A DNA stretch of 64,000 nt. Source: CAYRVF01 sp964427535. Its GTDB lineage: Bacteria > Chloroflexota > Ktedonobacteria > Ktedonobacterales > JADMIN01. The position numbers were made by a program, and so were the translations under genes. The notes under the pieces are model-generated. The model searched no databases, was not told where the DNA came from, and saw nothing but the letters and a program-made list of their open reading frames with translations. Position 1 is the first letter of the stretch. Every line of letters starts with the position of its first letter. Below, in pieces: positions 26,523-34,292 of this stretch. The stretch is taken from NCBI GenBank assembly GCA_964427535.1, contig CAYRVF010000008.1, positions 3,630 to 67,629 on the forward strand, given 5' to 3'.

Positions 26523-26567
26523 GATTTTGCAGTGCAGCTCCCGGTGAGAGAGTCGCACTGCAAAATC
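26523..26567. repeat. Perfect 13-bp inverted repeat after glpX
   Basis: GATTTTGCAGTGC (26523-26535) and its exact complement (26555-26567) flank a 19-base loop. The T-rich end is on the outside left and the A-rich end outside right, the reverse of a terminator, so it is not a classical transcription stop. It lies between convergent genes. Origin unknown. Confidence 0.7.
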
Positions 26568-26610
26568 GGAGTGTGTGCCGGTCTCAATCAGCCGCCAGGC
26601 GCATTCGGGA

Positions 26611-27027
26611 CTACTGCCCCTGCCACTGCATCGGCTTAGGCTGAAGCAGCACGACCGAGTTGCCGTCCATATCGGCGGCGACGGCCTGCACGCCGTAGGG
26701 CAGATCTTCGGGCGGTGAGGTGAACGCGACGCCACGCTCGCGGAGGGCGTCGTACGTCGCCTGGCAGTCGTCGACCTCGTAGACGGTCGACGGGTTCTTG
26801 CCGACCAGCGCCAGCTTCTCGTCGCGCTCCTGCCCCTGGAACCAATCGGGCGGTTGCAACACGAACTCGATCACCGAGTCCTCCGGTGGGGCGACGGTCA
26901 GCCAGCGCGTCCCCGGCCCCATCGGCATATCCGCGCGGGCATTGAATCCCAGTTTTTGGGTGTAGAAGTCGAACGCTTGCTGCTGGTCGCGCACGACGAT
27001 GGTAAAGCGAATCACGCGCTGAATCAT
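26611..27027 (-). CDS. VOC-family (glyoxalase-like) protein
   Basis: Single vicinal-oxygen-chelate protein of 138 residues with the two beta-alpha-beta3 repeats: RFTIVVRDQQQAFDFYTQKLGF opens the first and VYEVDDCQATYDALRERGV the second, ending in DMDGNSVVLLQP. Members bind a metal and act as lyases, dioxygenases or resistance proteins; the substrate is not predictable. Its start overlaps the AHSA1 gene stop by four bases (ATGA), and it is the last gene of the arsR-AHSA1-VOC operon, a combination common in soil bacteria. Confidence 0.88.
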   Translation of the reverse strand: MIQRVIRFTIVVRDQQQAFDFYTQKLGFNARADMPMGPGTRWLTVAPPEDSVIEFVLQPPDWFQGQERDEKLALVGKNPSTVYEVDDCQATYDALRERGVAFTSPPEDLPYGVQAVAADMDGNSVVLLQPKPMQWQGQ

Positions 27028-27533
27028 CGGGCATTTCCTATCGGGTCAAGTGCGTCTGACTGAGTGGCGGACTCTTCGGACATGCGGCGCAGCGTCTCGG
27101 GCAGCCGAGTGACCAGCACCTTCGAGCGCCAGCCCGAGCCAAGGATGTCGCGGATAGTTGCGCTGGCCTTGCCTCCGCTGGCAAAGCCACTATGCACGAG
27201 TTTTAGCTCGGTTCCCGTTGGAACGGACTTCAGCGTGAAAGTGACGAGCGTCGTGGGAAGATTTCCCCCTTGCCAGGTGTATGCGAGGCGCGACGGCGGA
27301 TCGACCTCCACGACCTCGCAGTAGACCGTGCCCGACCACATATGCTGTGGGAGCGAGGTGAACGTGAAGCGGTGGCCGACGCGCGGCTGGAAGTCATTCG
27401 GCATCAGCCACTCCGCGATTTTCTCGCTTTCGGTCAGCGCTTTCCATACCTGTTTGATGGACTGGGGGTAGGTCATCTCGACGACCACCGCGTCGTCGCT
27501 AACGCCGATGTCGTCCGTGCGGACTTCGCTCAT
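27024..27533 (-). CDS. SRPBCC/AHSA1-domain protein
   Basis: 169-residue START-like ligand-binding protein of the activator of Hsp90 ATPase homologue 1 (AHSA1) family. The core runs from VVEMTYPQSIKQVWKALTESEKIAEWLMPNDFQP through the beta strands (TFTSLPQHMWSGTVYCEVVEVDPPSRLAYTW) to the long C-terminal helix. These proteins bind hydrophobic ligands; no enzymatic role is implied. It overlaps arsR and the VOC gene by four bases each (ATGA), so translation of all three is coupled. Confidence 0.88.
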   Translation of the reverse strand: MSEVRTDDIGVSDDAVVVEMTYPQSIKQVWKALTESEKIAEWLMPNDFQPRVGHRFTFTSLPQHMWSGTVYCEVVEVDPPSRLAYTWQGGNLPTTLVTFTLKSVPTGTELKLVHSGFASGGKASATIRDILGSGWRSKVLVTRLPETLRRMSEESATQSDALDPIGNAR

Positions 27534-27868
27534 GAGTGTTGCTCCAGATAGTCGCCGAGGGCGATCAGGTTATCGCGCCAGAAGCGCTCATACGTGCTGA
27601 GCCACGCCTGTACCGTCCGCAGGTGCTCAGGCTGAAGGCGATAGAGCCGCTCGCGGCCGTCGCGTCGCTCCGATACCAGCCCGGCGTCGAGCAAAATCCG
27701 CAGGTGCTGCGAGACGGCGGGACGCGAGACGTCGAACGGCGCCGCGAGCTGCTTGACAGGTTGCTCGCCCGTCACCAGCATGTCGAGAATCTGGCGCCGC
27801 AGTGGATGCGCGATAGCGGCGAAGACATCTGCGCTACCCGGTGGAAGGGCTTCCACACCTGCTGGCAT
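27530..27868 (-). CDS. ArsR-family transcription regulator
   Basis: 112-residue winged-helix repressor. PLRRQILDMLVTGEQPVKQL is followed by FDVSRPAVSQHLRILLDAGL, the recognition helix, and the wing RRDGRERLYRL. No metal-binding cysteine set (such as ELCVCDL) is present, so it is not a metal sensor of the ArsR/SmtB type but resembles the stand-alone ArsR regulators linked to AHSA1 proteins. It is first in the operon and sits behind a strong promoter that contains a palindrome, which suggests self-repression released by an unknown ligand. Confidence 0.92.
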   Translation of the reverse strand: MPAGVEALPPGSADVFAAIAHPLRRQILDMLVTGEQPVKQLAAPFDVSRPAVSQHLRILLDAGLVSERRDGRERLYRLQPEHLRTVQAWLSTYERFWRDNLIALGDYLEQHS

Positions 27869-27912
27869 GGCTAATCATCCCTTTCTGTGCATGCGAGTAA
27901 GCCTCTGTCGCA

Positions 27913-27942
27913 AGTATAGGTAAGAATATGCTTACGTGTCAA
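27913..27942 (-). promoter_or_regulatory. arsR promoter with operator in the spacer
   Basis: On the minus strand TTGACA (27937-27942), an 18-base spacer and TATACT (27913-27918) form a near-perfect promoter. The spacer contains the dyad GTAAG-N6-CTTAC (27920-27935). Another GTAAG half-site lies at 27897. Repressor bound there would block RNA polymerase. Confidence 0.75.
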
Positions 27943-27987
27943 GCACGAGCGGACGGAATGGTACGGCGATTAGACCCTCAGGATGGC

Positions 27988-28824
27988 TTATGCGGAGTGG
28001 AGATCGCCGAGCACGCCCGCCGATGTGGTGACCTCCAGCCCTTCGGCGCGCAGGCGCTCGATATACGCGAGGGCACCGGTGCTTTCTCCGGCGCTCCGCC
28101 CGAGCACGACGAGAGCACCTGGAGTGGTGATCGCGGCTAGCTGTGTGGCTGCCTCCGACGCCGCCGAGAAGCACAGCAGCGTTGTCACGCCCGCCGCGAA
28201 GTACGCCTGTGCTACGTCTGCAGAGATGGGTCCCGGCTCGACCTCGACACGTCCCGCCGGGGAGCTCTGGTCGCCGAGGAGAAGCAGCGGCTGAGGGTGT
28301 GCTTGCGCGAAGGCCGGCAGCCGATTCAGCGCGTCGAGCGCGGCAGCGACCGTGAACTCACTCGTATCCCTGCGGGCGGCGTCGAGTGTTTCTCGCAGCA
28401 GGCGGCGGCTCGTGTGTGCGAGCGCGGGACCGACCGCGACGAACGGCATCTCAAGCAGCCGGGCGATGGAGGGCGTGCGGTCGGTATTCTGCCCTAGGGC
28501 AGCGAGCTGGGCGCGCGAGCGTTGGGACTCGATGATCGCCAGTGCCACGTCCTGGGTCACACCGGCGTCGCGCATGCGTCGTAGTAGGCCAGCGTACCGC
28601 GGCGCGGACCACGAACCGGCGGGAGTCGCGAGTGAGTATGACACGACGGCGTGGTAGCCGAGCTGGCGTGCCAGAAACAGCTCGGCGGGGCCAATATCCA
28701 GGCCGAAGAGGATGTGGCTGATGCGGGTGCCCGACTCATATACCTCGCATGCGGCGTCCGCTCCGGGTTCGGCAGTGAGGTCCGCAGCGATCTGGACGAG
28801 TCGATCAGTGGTAACGGCCGTCAT
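27988..28824 (-). CDS. NIF3-like (DUF34) protein, tentative
   Basis: 278-residue cytosolic protein. The stretch SHILFGLDIGPAELFLARQLGYHAVVSYSL resembles the first conserved segment of the NIF3/DUF34 family (strand, DV-like turn, A-x-G helix, then a strand ending in a polar site). The C-terminal VVLGRSAGESTGALAYIERL could be the second lobe. The usual HHP metal motif is not visible (VSYSLA instead), so this would be a divergent member and the call is tentative. AGGAG supports the ATG at 28824, three codons inside the longest frame. It runs parallel to the arsR operon but ends before its promoter. Confidence 0.45.
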   Translation of the reverse strand: MTAVTTDRLVQIAADLTAEPGADAACEVYESGTRISHILFGLDIGPAELFLARQLGYHAVVSYSLATPAGSWSAPRYAGLLRRMRDAGVTQDVALAIIESQRSRAQLAALGQNTDRTPSIARLLEMPFVAVGPALAHTSRRLLRETLDAARRDTSEFTVAAALDALNRLPAFAQAHPQPLLLLGDQSSPAGRVEVEPGPISADVAQAYFAAGVTTLLCFSAASEAATQLAAITTPGALVVLGRSAGESTGALAYIERLRAEGLEVTTSAGVLGDLHSA

Positions 28825-28855
28825 GGGTGCCATCTCCTGGTGTGGTTGCGGGATG

Positions 28856-29344
28856 CTAGCCGAGATTGAGATCCATGCCGCGACTCTGGACGAAGCCGAG
28901 ACTCACGTAGAGCGGCCGCCCCATGTCCGATGCCCACAGGACAATACGGTTGAAGTGTTCCGCGCGTGCGGCCTCGATCAGCAGTGACATGAGGTGGCGG
29001 GAGATCCCGCGACGCCGGTACGTGGGCATAGTATAGACGCTTGAGACGATGCCGCGCCGGCGATGCTGGTCGGTCAGGTTCGGCGGCATGACGACGGCGA
29101 TGAGCAGCACGCAGGCGATTGCCTCGCCATTCGCCTCAGCCAACCAGGCGCGATGCGTGCCGCGCTCGAGCTCGTCGCGCGTCTCGTCGCGAAATGCCGC
29201 GATGTACGTCTGTTCTCGCGCGACCGCGTCGATTTCGGGATGCCGCTCGACTTCCATGAGCCAGCGGAGACGGGCGAGCGCGTCTACGTCGTCAGCTGTG
29301 GCGGTCCGGTATGTGACCGTGTCGCTCTCGACCGGCATCGTCAT
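28856..29344 (-). CDS. GNAT-family N-acetyltransferase
   Basis: 162-residue GCN5-like acetyltransferase. YRTATADDVDALARLRW starts the fold, VSSVYTMPTYRRRGISRHLM is motif A with the acetyl-CoA loop RRRGIS, and ASDMGRPLYVSLGFVQS is motif B. AAAGGA precedes the ATG at 29344; the longer frame to 29512 overlaps the HD-domain gene and is unlikely. The start lies 53 bases inside the end of the HD gene, so the two are probably coupled in the gpmI transcript. Substrate unknown. Confidence 0.88.
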   Translation of the reverse strand: MTMPVESDTVTYRTATADDVDALARLRWLMEVERHPEIDAVAREQTYIAAFRDETRDELERGTHRAWLAEANGEAIACVLLIAVVMPPNLTDQHRRRGIVSSVYTMPTYRRRGISRHLMSLLIEAARAEHFNRIVLWASDMGRPLYVSLGFVQSRGMDLNLG

Positions 29345-29948
29345 GTTTTCCTTTCGTATCCAATTCTGATGCTGCGTCCGGAACCTGGCTGGCATCCGGC
29401 ACCTCGATTCCACGCTGCCGGAGAAGATCCTCGAACCAGCGGACGGGGGCAGGGTTCTTGGAGGCGGTGTCGTTGTCCGAGCGGAAGAACCGGACGTAGA
29501 GCGGAACGTCATCGCCGAGCCGCTCGATTAGCCGCTCAGCCTCGCGTTCGGCATCGTCCCAGCGCTCGGTGCGGGCACCATAACGCCAGGCGTGATAGGC
29601 ATCGTCGTGTGTCTCGATGACGCGGAGCACATGGGGATCGTCGATGTAGTGGCTGGCCCAGGCGCGCGCACGGGCGGCGTGGTGGTTCGCGCCGACACGT
29701 GGCTTCGAGGTGTCGACCTGTGCCTTGAGGGTGTCGTGCGTAAGCGCGATGAGTCGTAGCTTGCGACGCTCCTCAGGCGACGTGGCCTGCCGCTCGATGT
29801 TCGCCAGCACGTCGGCGATGTGATACATCACCTGGCCTTCGAGATGACCTGGGCGCGGCGTCCCCCAGCGCACGCCTCGCTGCCAGATGGGGTCTGCCGC
29901 GAGCGTGCGCTCGAGAGGTGTTTCGAGGGTGAAGGGGAGCTGCGTCAT
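29292..29948 (-). CDS. HD-domain protein
   Basis: 218-residue protein with an HD-type metal phosphohydrolase core. H in HLEGQVMYHIADVLANIE, the HD pair in LIALTHDTLK, and HHAARARAW give the scattered His/Asp ligands. These enzymes usually hydrolyse nucleotides. The ATG at 29948 overlaps the gpmI stop as ATGA, so it is coupled to gpmI. The last ~40 residues are a charged tail overlapping the acetyltransferase start. Substrate cannot be named. Confidence 0.7.
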   Translation of the reverse strand: MTQLPFTLETPLERTLAADPIWQRGVRWGTPRPGHLEGQVMYHIADVLANIERQATSPEERRKLRLIALTHDTLKAQVDTSKPRVGANHHAARARAWASHYIDDPHVLRVIETHDDAYHAWRYGARTERWDDAEREAERLIERLGDDVPLYVRFFRSDNDTASKNPAPVRWFEDLLRQRGIEVPDASQVPDAASELDTKGKHDDAGRERHGHIPDRHS

Positions 29949-31519
29949 GAGCTCTTCATTAGCGTGCGTCCCGTCATATCGGGCGGCTGCGGTATCCCGA
30001 GAAGCTGGAGCATCGTCGGGGCCACGTCGGCAAGGATACCGTCGCGGCGGAGTGTCACCCCGGGCCACTGCGGAACGACGAAGTAGAACGGCACGGGGTT
30101 GGTGGTATGCGAGGTCAACGGCTTGCCCGTGTCGTACTCGACAAGTTGCTCGGCGTTGCCATGGTCGGCGGTGATGAGCACGGCGCCGCCCTGCGCGAGC
30201 GCGGCATCCACAACTCTGCCTACGCCCGCGTCGACCGCTTCGACTGCCTTGGTGGTGGCCTCGATGGAGCCGGTATGCCCCACCATATCGGCGTTCGCGT
30301 AGTTCATGATGACGACATCGTACTCGCCGCTCTGGATGCGGTGGACGGCTTCGTCGGTGAGGGCGGGCGCGCTCATCTCGGGCTGCAGATCGTAGGTGGC
30401 CACCTTCGGCGAGGGCACGAGCAGGCGATCCTCGCCGGGAAACGGCGCCTCGCGTCCGCCATTGAAAAAGAAGGTGACGTGCGCGTACTTCTCCGTCTCG
30501 GCCGTGTGGAACTGCCTCAGACCGCGATCCGAGAGGATCTTCGCCAGCGGCTCGGTCACGTTGTCGGCCGTGAAGGCGACGTCGACCGGCAAGCCGGATT
30601 CGTACTCGGTCATCGTGACGAATTCGAGGTCGTCGAGACGCGGTCCGCGGGCAAACTTCCCCTCGGCTTGTGGCGGCAGTTCCGGCAGCACAAATGCTTT
30701 GGTCAGCTCGCGGCCGCGATCAGAGCGGAAGTTGAAGTAGATGACGCTATCTCCCGGCTCCACGACGGCGACTGGCGAGTCGCCCTCGGTGATTACGACC
30801 GGCTCGATGAACTCGTCGGTGACACCGCGCTCGTAGGACTCCGCGATGGCGCGGACGGGGTCGGTCTCGCGCCTGCCCTCGCCGCGCGTCATCGCGAAGT
30901 AGACGCGCGCGATGCGGTCCCAGCGGTTGTCGCGGTCCATAGCGTAGTAGCGGCCGGAGATGGTGGCGACTTTCGCGGGGTGCGCGCCGCCGATCTCCTG
31001 GGCTCTGGCGAGTAGTTCCTTCATATATTCTTGCGCGCCGAAAGGAGACGTGTCGCGCCCATCGGTGAAGGCATGGACGTAGACTCGCTCGACGTCATGC
31101 TTCGCGGCGAGCCGCAGGCAGGCGTAGAGATGTTCCTGGTGTGCGTGCACGCCTCCCGGGCCGATCAGTCCGCAGAAGTGGAGTTTGCTGTTATTCTTTT
31201 TGGTGTGCTCGATGGCCTTCAGTAGCGCCGGATTGGCGAAGAACGAGCCGTCATGGATGGCAGCGCTGACGCGGGTGAACTCCTGGAGCACGCGCTTGCC
31301 AGCGCCAATGTTAAGGTGCCCGACTTCGGAGTTGCCCATCTGGCCTTCTGGGAGGCCCACGGCTGGCCCGGAGGTTGCTAACTGTGTATGCGGCCACTCG
31401 CGCGCGATGCGATCGAGATTAGGTTTGCGGGCGAGCGCGATGGCGTTGGCCTCGGTGCGGGGATTGATGCCGTAGCCGTCCATCACTATCAGCACGAGGG
31501 GGCGTGGCACAGTGGGCAT
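29945..31519 (-). CDS. gpmI: 2,3-bisphosphoglycerate-independent phosphoglycerate mutase
   Basis: Interconverts 3- and 2-phosphoglycerate in glycolysis/gluconeogenesis using two Mn ions and a phosphoserine intermediate. VLIVMDGYGINPRTEANAIALA is the N-terminal metal site, and the nucleophile serine is in GQMGNSEVGHLNIGAG. FTDGRDTSP, NYANADMVGHTG and TADHGNAEQ complete the alkaline-phosphatase-like site. 524 residues, usual length. GAAGGAG precedes the ATG. It leads the gpmI-HD-GNAT run, whose members overlap each other. Confidence 0.97.
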   Translation of the reverse strand: MPTVPRPLVLIVMDGYGINPRTEANAIALARKPNLDRIAREWPHTQLATSGPAVGLPEGQMGNSEVGHLNIGAGKRVLQEFTRVSAAIHDGSFFANPALLKAIEHTKKNNSKLHFCGLIGPGGVHAHQEHLYACLRLAAKHDVERVYVHAFTDGRDTSPFGAQEYMKELLARAQEIGGAHPAKVATISGRYYAMDRDNRWDRIARVYFAMTRGEGRRETDPVRAIAESYERGVTDEFIEPVVITEGDSPVAVVEPGDSVIYFNFRSDRGRELTKAFVLPELPPQAEGKFARGPRLDDLEFVTMTEYESGLPVDVAFTADNVTEPLAKILSDRGLRQFHTAETEKYAHVTFFFNGGREAPFPGEDRLLVPSPKVATYDLQPEMSAPALTDEAVHRIQSGEYDVVIMNYANADMVGHTGSIEATTKAVEAVDAGVGRVVDAALAQGGAVLITADHGNAEQLVEYDTGKPLTSHTTNPVPFYFVVPQWPGVTLRRDGILADVAPTMLQLLGIPQPPDMTGRTLMKSS

Positions 31520-31647
31520 GTCGAGCAGTGCTCCTTCGTAATCTCAGGAATGCCTTGCCGTTGAGGCATCTCTCGTCGGGGGTGAGTGGCGCGTACACGT
31601 GAGTGCTCGGTCAAGACCCGGACTTTTCGGGCGCGACCACTTCCCTA

Positions 31648-31656
31648 TGATATAAT
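31648..31656 (+). promoter_or_regulatory. Extended -10 promoter of lepB
   Basis: TGA-TATAAT (31648-31656) is a perfect -10 with the TGN extension. No good -35 is visible. Predicted start is near 31663, ~70 bases before the signal peptidase gene. Confidence 0.55.
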
Positions 31657-31735
31657 ATGGCTCGTCAAAGGGCCTGCCGACGAGGGAACGGTGCAGCGAC
31701 ACTGACGGTGACATTACAAGATAAGGGATTTCGTC

Positions 31736-32365
31736 ATGGGCCGTGAGGTATATCGCGCCGACGCGGATGATCGTGGGGTTGTGCTGCCAGGAGGCGCGAA
31801 CGCGAGCCACCAGCATAACTCGCTGATTCGCGAAGTGCTTCAGACGATTATCCTCACCGCGCTCGTGTTTTTCGTGGTGCGCCTCGCCGTGCAGCCAACG
31901 CTTGTCAGCGGTCCGAGCATGGAGCCAGGGTTGTACACCGGCGACTGGGTCATGGTCAATAAGCTGGCCTACACCTTTGGTGCCCCGCAGCGGGGTGATG
32001 TGATCGTCTTTCACCCGCCGTCGGACCCGTCGGAGCTCTACGTCAAGCGGCTGATTGGGCTGCCAGGCGATACCGTTACCGTGACGTCGTCGGCGGTGTA
32101 TGTCAACAACGACAAGCTCAGCGAGCCCTATATCTATCCTCTCACCGGAAGCGAAGTCGAGAACCCGCAGGCGGTGCCGCCGCTGAAGCTGGCTCCCGGC
32201 CAGTATTTCATGATGGGCGACCATCGCCAGGACAGCAATGATTCGCGCGTGTTTGGTCCGGTGCCGAAGCAAAATATTGTCGGCAAGGCCCAGGCGGTCT
32301 TCTGGCCGGTGAACAAATGGGAGTTCGTGCCCACATATCCAAATGTCTTCTCCGGCGTGAAGTAG
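31736..32365 (+). CDS. lepB: Signal peptidase I
   Basis: Membrane-anchored serine-lysine protease that removes signal peptides outside the membrane. One N-terminal membrane helix (VLQTIILTALVFFVVRLAV), then catalytic S61 in SGPSMEPGL and general-base K104 in YVKRLIGLPGD. RGDVIVF and GDHRQDSNDSR complete the box order B-E. 209 residues, normal for a Gram-positive-type SipS enzyme. It is followed 80 bases later by a paralogue without the catalytic pair. Confidence 0.96.
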   Translation: MGREVYRADADDRGVVLPGGANASHQHNSLIREVLQTIILTALVFFVVRLAVQPTLVSGPSMEPGLYTGDWVMVNKLAYTFGAPQRGDVIVFHPPSDPSELYVKRLIGLPGDTVTVTSSAVYVNNDKLSEPYIYPLTGSEVENPQAVPPLKLAPGQYFMMGDHRQDSNDSRVFGPVPKQNIVGKAQAVFWPVNKWEFVPTYPNVFSGVK

Positions 32366-32445
32366 GTCCATTGGTGGAGGAAGCGCCCCGGCGCGACGGG
32401 TGCGCGCTATCGAGCTGGTAACAGGGGTGGGGAAGGGAGCCGTGT

Positions 32446-33054
32446 GTGCGCCGGATGGAGAGTATGCCAGTGCATCGGGCGGTGGCGGAGCAGCGCGCGC
32501 ACCTGGCGCGTGAGATTCTCGAAGTATTGCTCTTCGCGGGCCTCATCCTTTTTATCGTCCATTTCGCCGTCGACTCCGTCCGGATTGCGGACACGATCAT
32601 GAGTCCGGAGCTACAGCCAGACCAGATCGTCCTCGTCAACAGCAAGGCGTATGCGTTCGGAGGACCGAGCCGGGGAGACGTCGTGCTCATGGCGAACCCG
32701 CAGGACCCCACGCAGCAGGTGTTGCGGCGCGTGATCGCCGTGCCAGGAGATACGCTGTCGTTGACGGCGACCTCGGTGATCGTGGACGGCGTGACTCTCA
32801 AAGAGCCGTACATCAACGTGCCCGCTGGACAGGCGCAGAATAATATCGTGCTCTCGCCGAAAACGCTCGGCCCCAACGAATATTACGTGCTCGGCGACAA
32901 CCGAGTGCAGAGCGGCGGAAGCGACTCGCGCAGTTTTGGCATCGTGCCGGCACAAAACATTGTGGGGAAGGCGGTCATGGTCTTCTGGCCGTTTAGCGCA
33001 TTCCACTGGATCTCATCGTACTCCAGCGTATTCTCGAACGTGCATGGGCGCTGA
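32446..33054 (+). CDS. Signal peptidase I paralogue lacking catalytic Ser and Lys
   Basis: 202-residue homologue of the preceding enzyme with the same layout: one membrane helix (ILEVLLFAGLILFIVHFAV), the beta core, RGDVVLM, VPGD and GDNRVQSGGSDSRSFG. At the nucleophile the alignment gives ADTIMSPEL against SGPSMEPGL, so the serine is isoleucine 51. At the base VLRRVIAVPGD against YVKRLIGLPGD replaces the lysine by R94. It should be inactive as a protease; the fold and box E are retained, so it may bind or regulate its partner or a substrate. GTG start with GGGAG upstream. Confidence 0.9.
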   Translation: MRRMESMPVHRAVAEQRAHLAREILEVLLFAGLILFIVHFAVDSVRIADTIMSPELQPDQIVLVNSKAYAFGGPSRGDVVLMANPQDPTQQVLRRVIAVPGDTLSLTATSVIVDGVTLKEPYINVPAGQAQNNIVLSPKTLGPNEYYVLGDNRVQSGGSDSRSFGIVPAQNIVGKAVMVFWPFSAFHWISSYSSVFSNVHGR

Positions 33055-33117
33055 GGTTTCATACGGTCAGCGACGCGGCGGGTGGCACCAGCGCGGCCGC
33101 GAAAGGATAGCCGTCTG

Positions 33118-34089
33118 ATGCTGTCGCAGCCCTGGAACGTCCTCCTCGCTGAAATGGGCGCCATTTTGATCGTGCTGCTGGTGGCGCTCCTGGCGTTCAC
33201 CTATCGCCAGGCACTTGATCTGCTGCGTCCGCGCCGCCGGCCATTAGAGGTGCTGCCCGAGGATGTCGGACTGACGCTCGAAGAGGTGCGCATCCCGTCG
33301 CCACGTGGCCTGCTCGCGGCGTGGTACCTGCCCGCCACGAACGGCTGCACGCTCATCTGCTGCCACGGCATCCACGACAATCGCGGCCAGTGGCTGCGGC
33401 AAATCGCCCTCTTACACGCGCGTGGCGGATATGGCGCCCTGCTCTTCGATTTCGCCGGGCACGGACAGAGCGAGGGTAGCCAGGTGACCTATGGCCTGCG
33501 CGAGCAGGAGGACGTCGCGGCGGTGGTGGACTACCTGCACGGGCGGGGCGATGTCGATATGGAATGCATTGGTCTGCTTGGATATTCGCTTGGCGCCATC
33601 ACTGGCGTGCTCGCGGCGGCCCGCATGCCAGTCTTCAAGGCGGTCGTGTTGGAGAGTGGCTTTGCCGATCTGCCACGCGACGTCGGCGCACTCTTCACCA
33701 AGTTTACCGCCCTGCCCGCGTTCCCACTCGTCCGGCTCGTCATCTTCTGGGGGCAGCGCATTGCCTCGGTGCGCCTCTCGGATATTCGCCCGGCTCGCGT
33801 CATCGGGCAGATCAGTCCGCGCGCGGTCTTCATCATCTCCGATCTCAAGGATGCGCTTGCCAACGAGCCGTATGACGGAGAGCACCTATACGCGGCCGCC
33901 GGAGAGCCGAAGCGGTTCTGGCAGGTGCCTGAGGCGCAGCACGTGGCGGCATTCGCCGACCATCCAGACGAGTGGATCGAGCGCGTGGGCGACTTCCTCG
34001 ATACCTATCTTGCCCAATTGGCTTCGCGAGTGGCACGGACACAACACGCGGCGCAGACACTCTCCTCAGCGGACGAACTCTCGGACTGA
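33118..34089 (+). CDS. Membrane-anchored alpha/beta hydrolase
   Basis: 323-residue protein with an N-terminal membrane helix (AILIVLLVALLAFTY) and a cytosolic or exported serine-hydrolase domain. CCHGIHDNRGQWLR holds the oxyanion turn, GLLGYSLGAITG the nucleophile Ser, and PEAQHVAAFADH the histidine region. The ATG at 33118 has GAAAGGATAG ahead; an earlier ATG at 33082 overlaps no gene but lacks a site. It lies 64 bases after the signal peptidase paralogue and may be cotranscribed. Substrate unknown. Confidence 0.83.
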   Translation: MLSQPWNVLLAEMGAILIVLLVALLAFTYRQALDLLRPRRRPLEVLPEDVGLTLEEVRIPSPRGLLAAWYLPATNGCTLICCHGIHDNRGQWLRQIALLHARGGYGALLFDFAGHGQSEGSQVTYGLREQEDVAAVVDYLHGRGDVDMECIGLLGYSLGAITGVLAAARMPVFKAVVLESGFADLPRDVGALFTKFTALPAFPLVRLVIFWGQRIASVRLSDIRPARVIGQISPRAVFIISDLKDALANEPYDGEHLYAAAGEPKRFWQVPEAQHVAAFADHPDEWIERVGDFLDTYLAQLASRVARTQHAAQTLSSADELSD

Positions 34090-34184
34090 TTCGCGCTCGT
34101 TCCTGTCGGTAGATTAGCCTGACGATGCCTGGTGCGATACAATGAAGAGTTGGGCAGAGCCTAACCCCGTACCCCCCCCCGTAC

Positions 34185-34206
34185 CCCCTTCCCTTGAGGG
34201 AAGGGG
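34185..34206. repeat. Palindromic C/G hairpin repeat, copy 2
   Basis: CCCCTTCCCT (34185-34194) and AGGGAAGGGG (34197-34206) pair around TG. It is preceded by CCTAACCCC and a long C-run. It sits between two plus-strand genes. Same family as copies near 1023 and 38670. Confidence 0.6.
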
Positions 34207-34292
34207 TCGCTGTTTGGGGGTGATGGCGGATAGCTACAGTACAATTGGTGTGCGGACCACGGCGGGACGGGTGCGGCGATCCGGAGGACAGT

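Noticed and set aside
26469..26735. 88-codon frame across the inverted repeat after glpX
   Set aside because: It overlaps both the VOC gene and the glpX end and reads through the palindrome; shadow.
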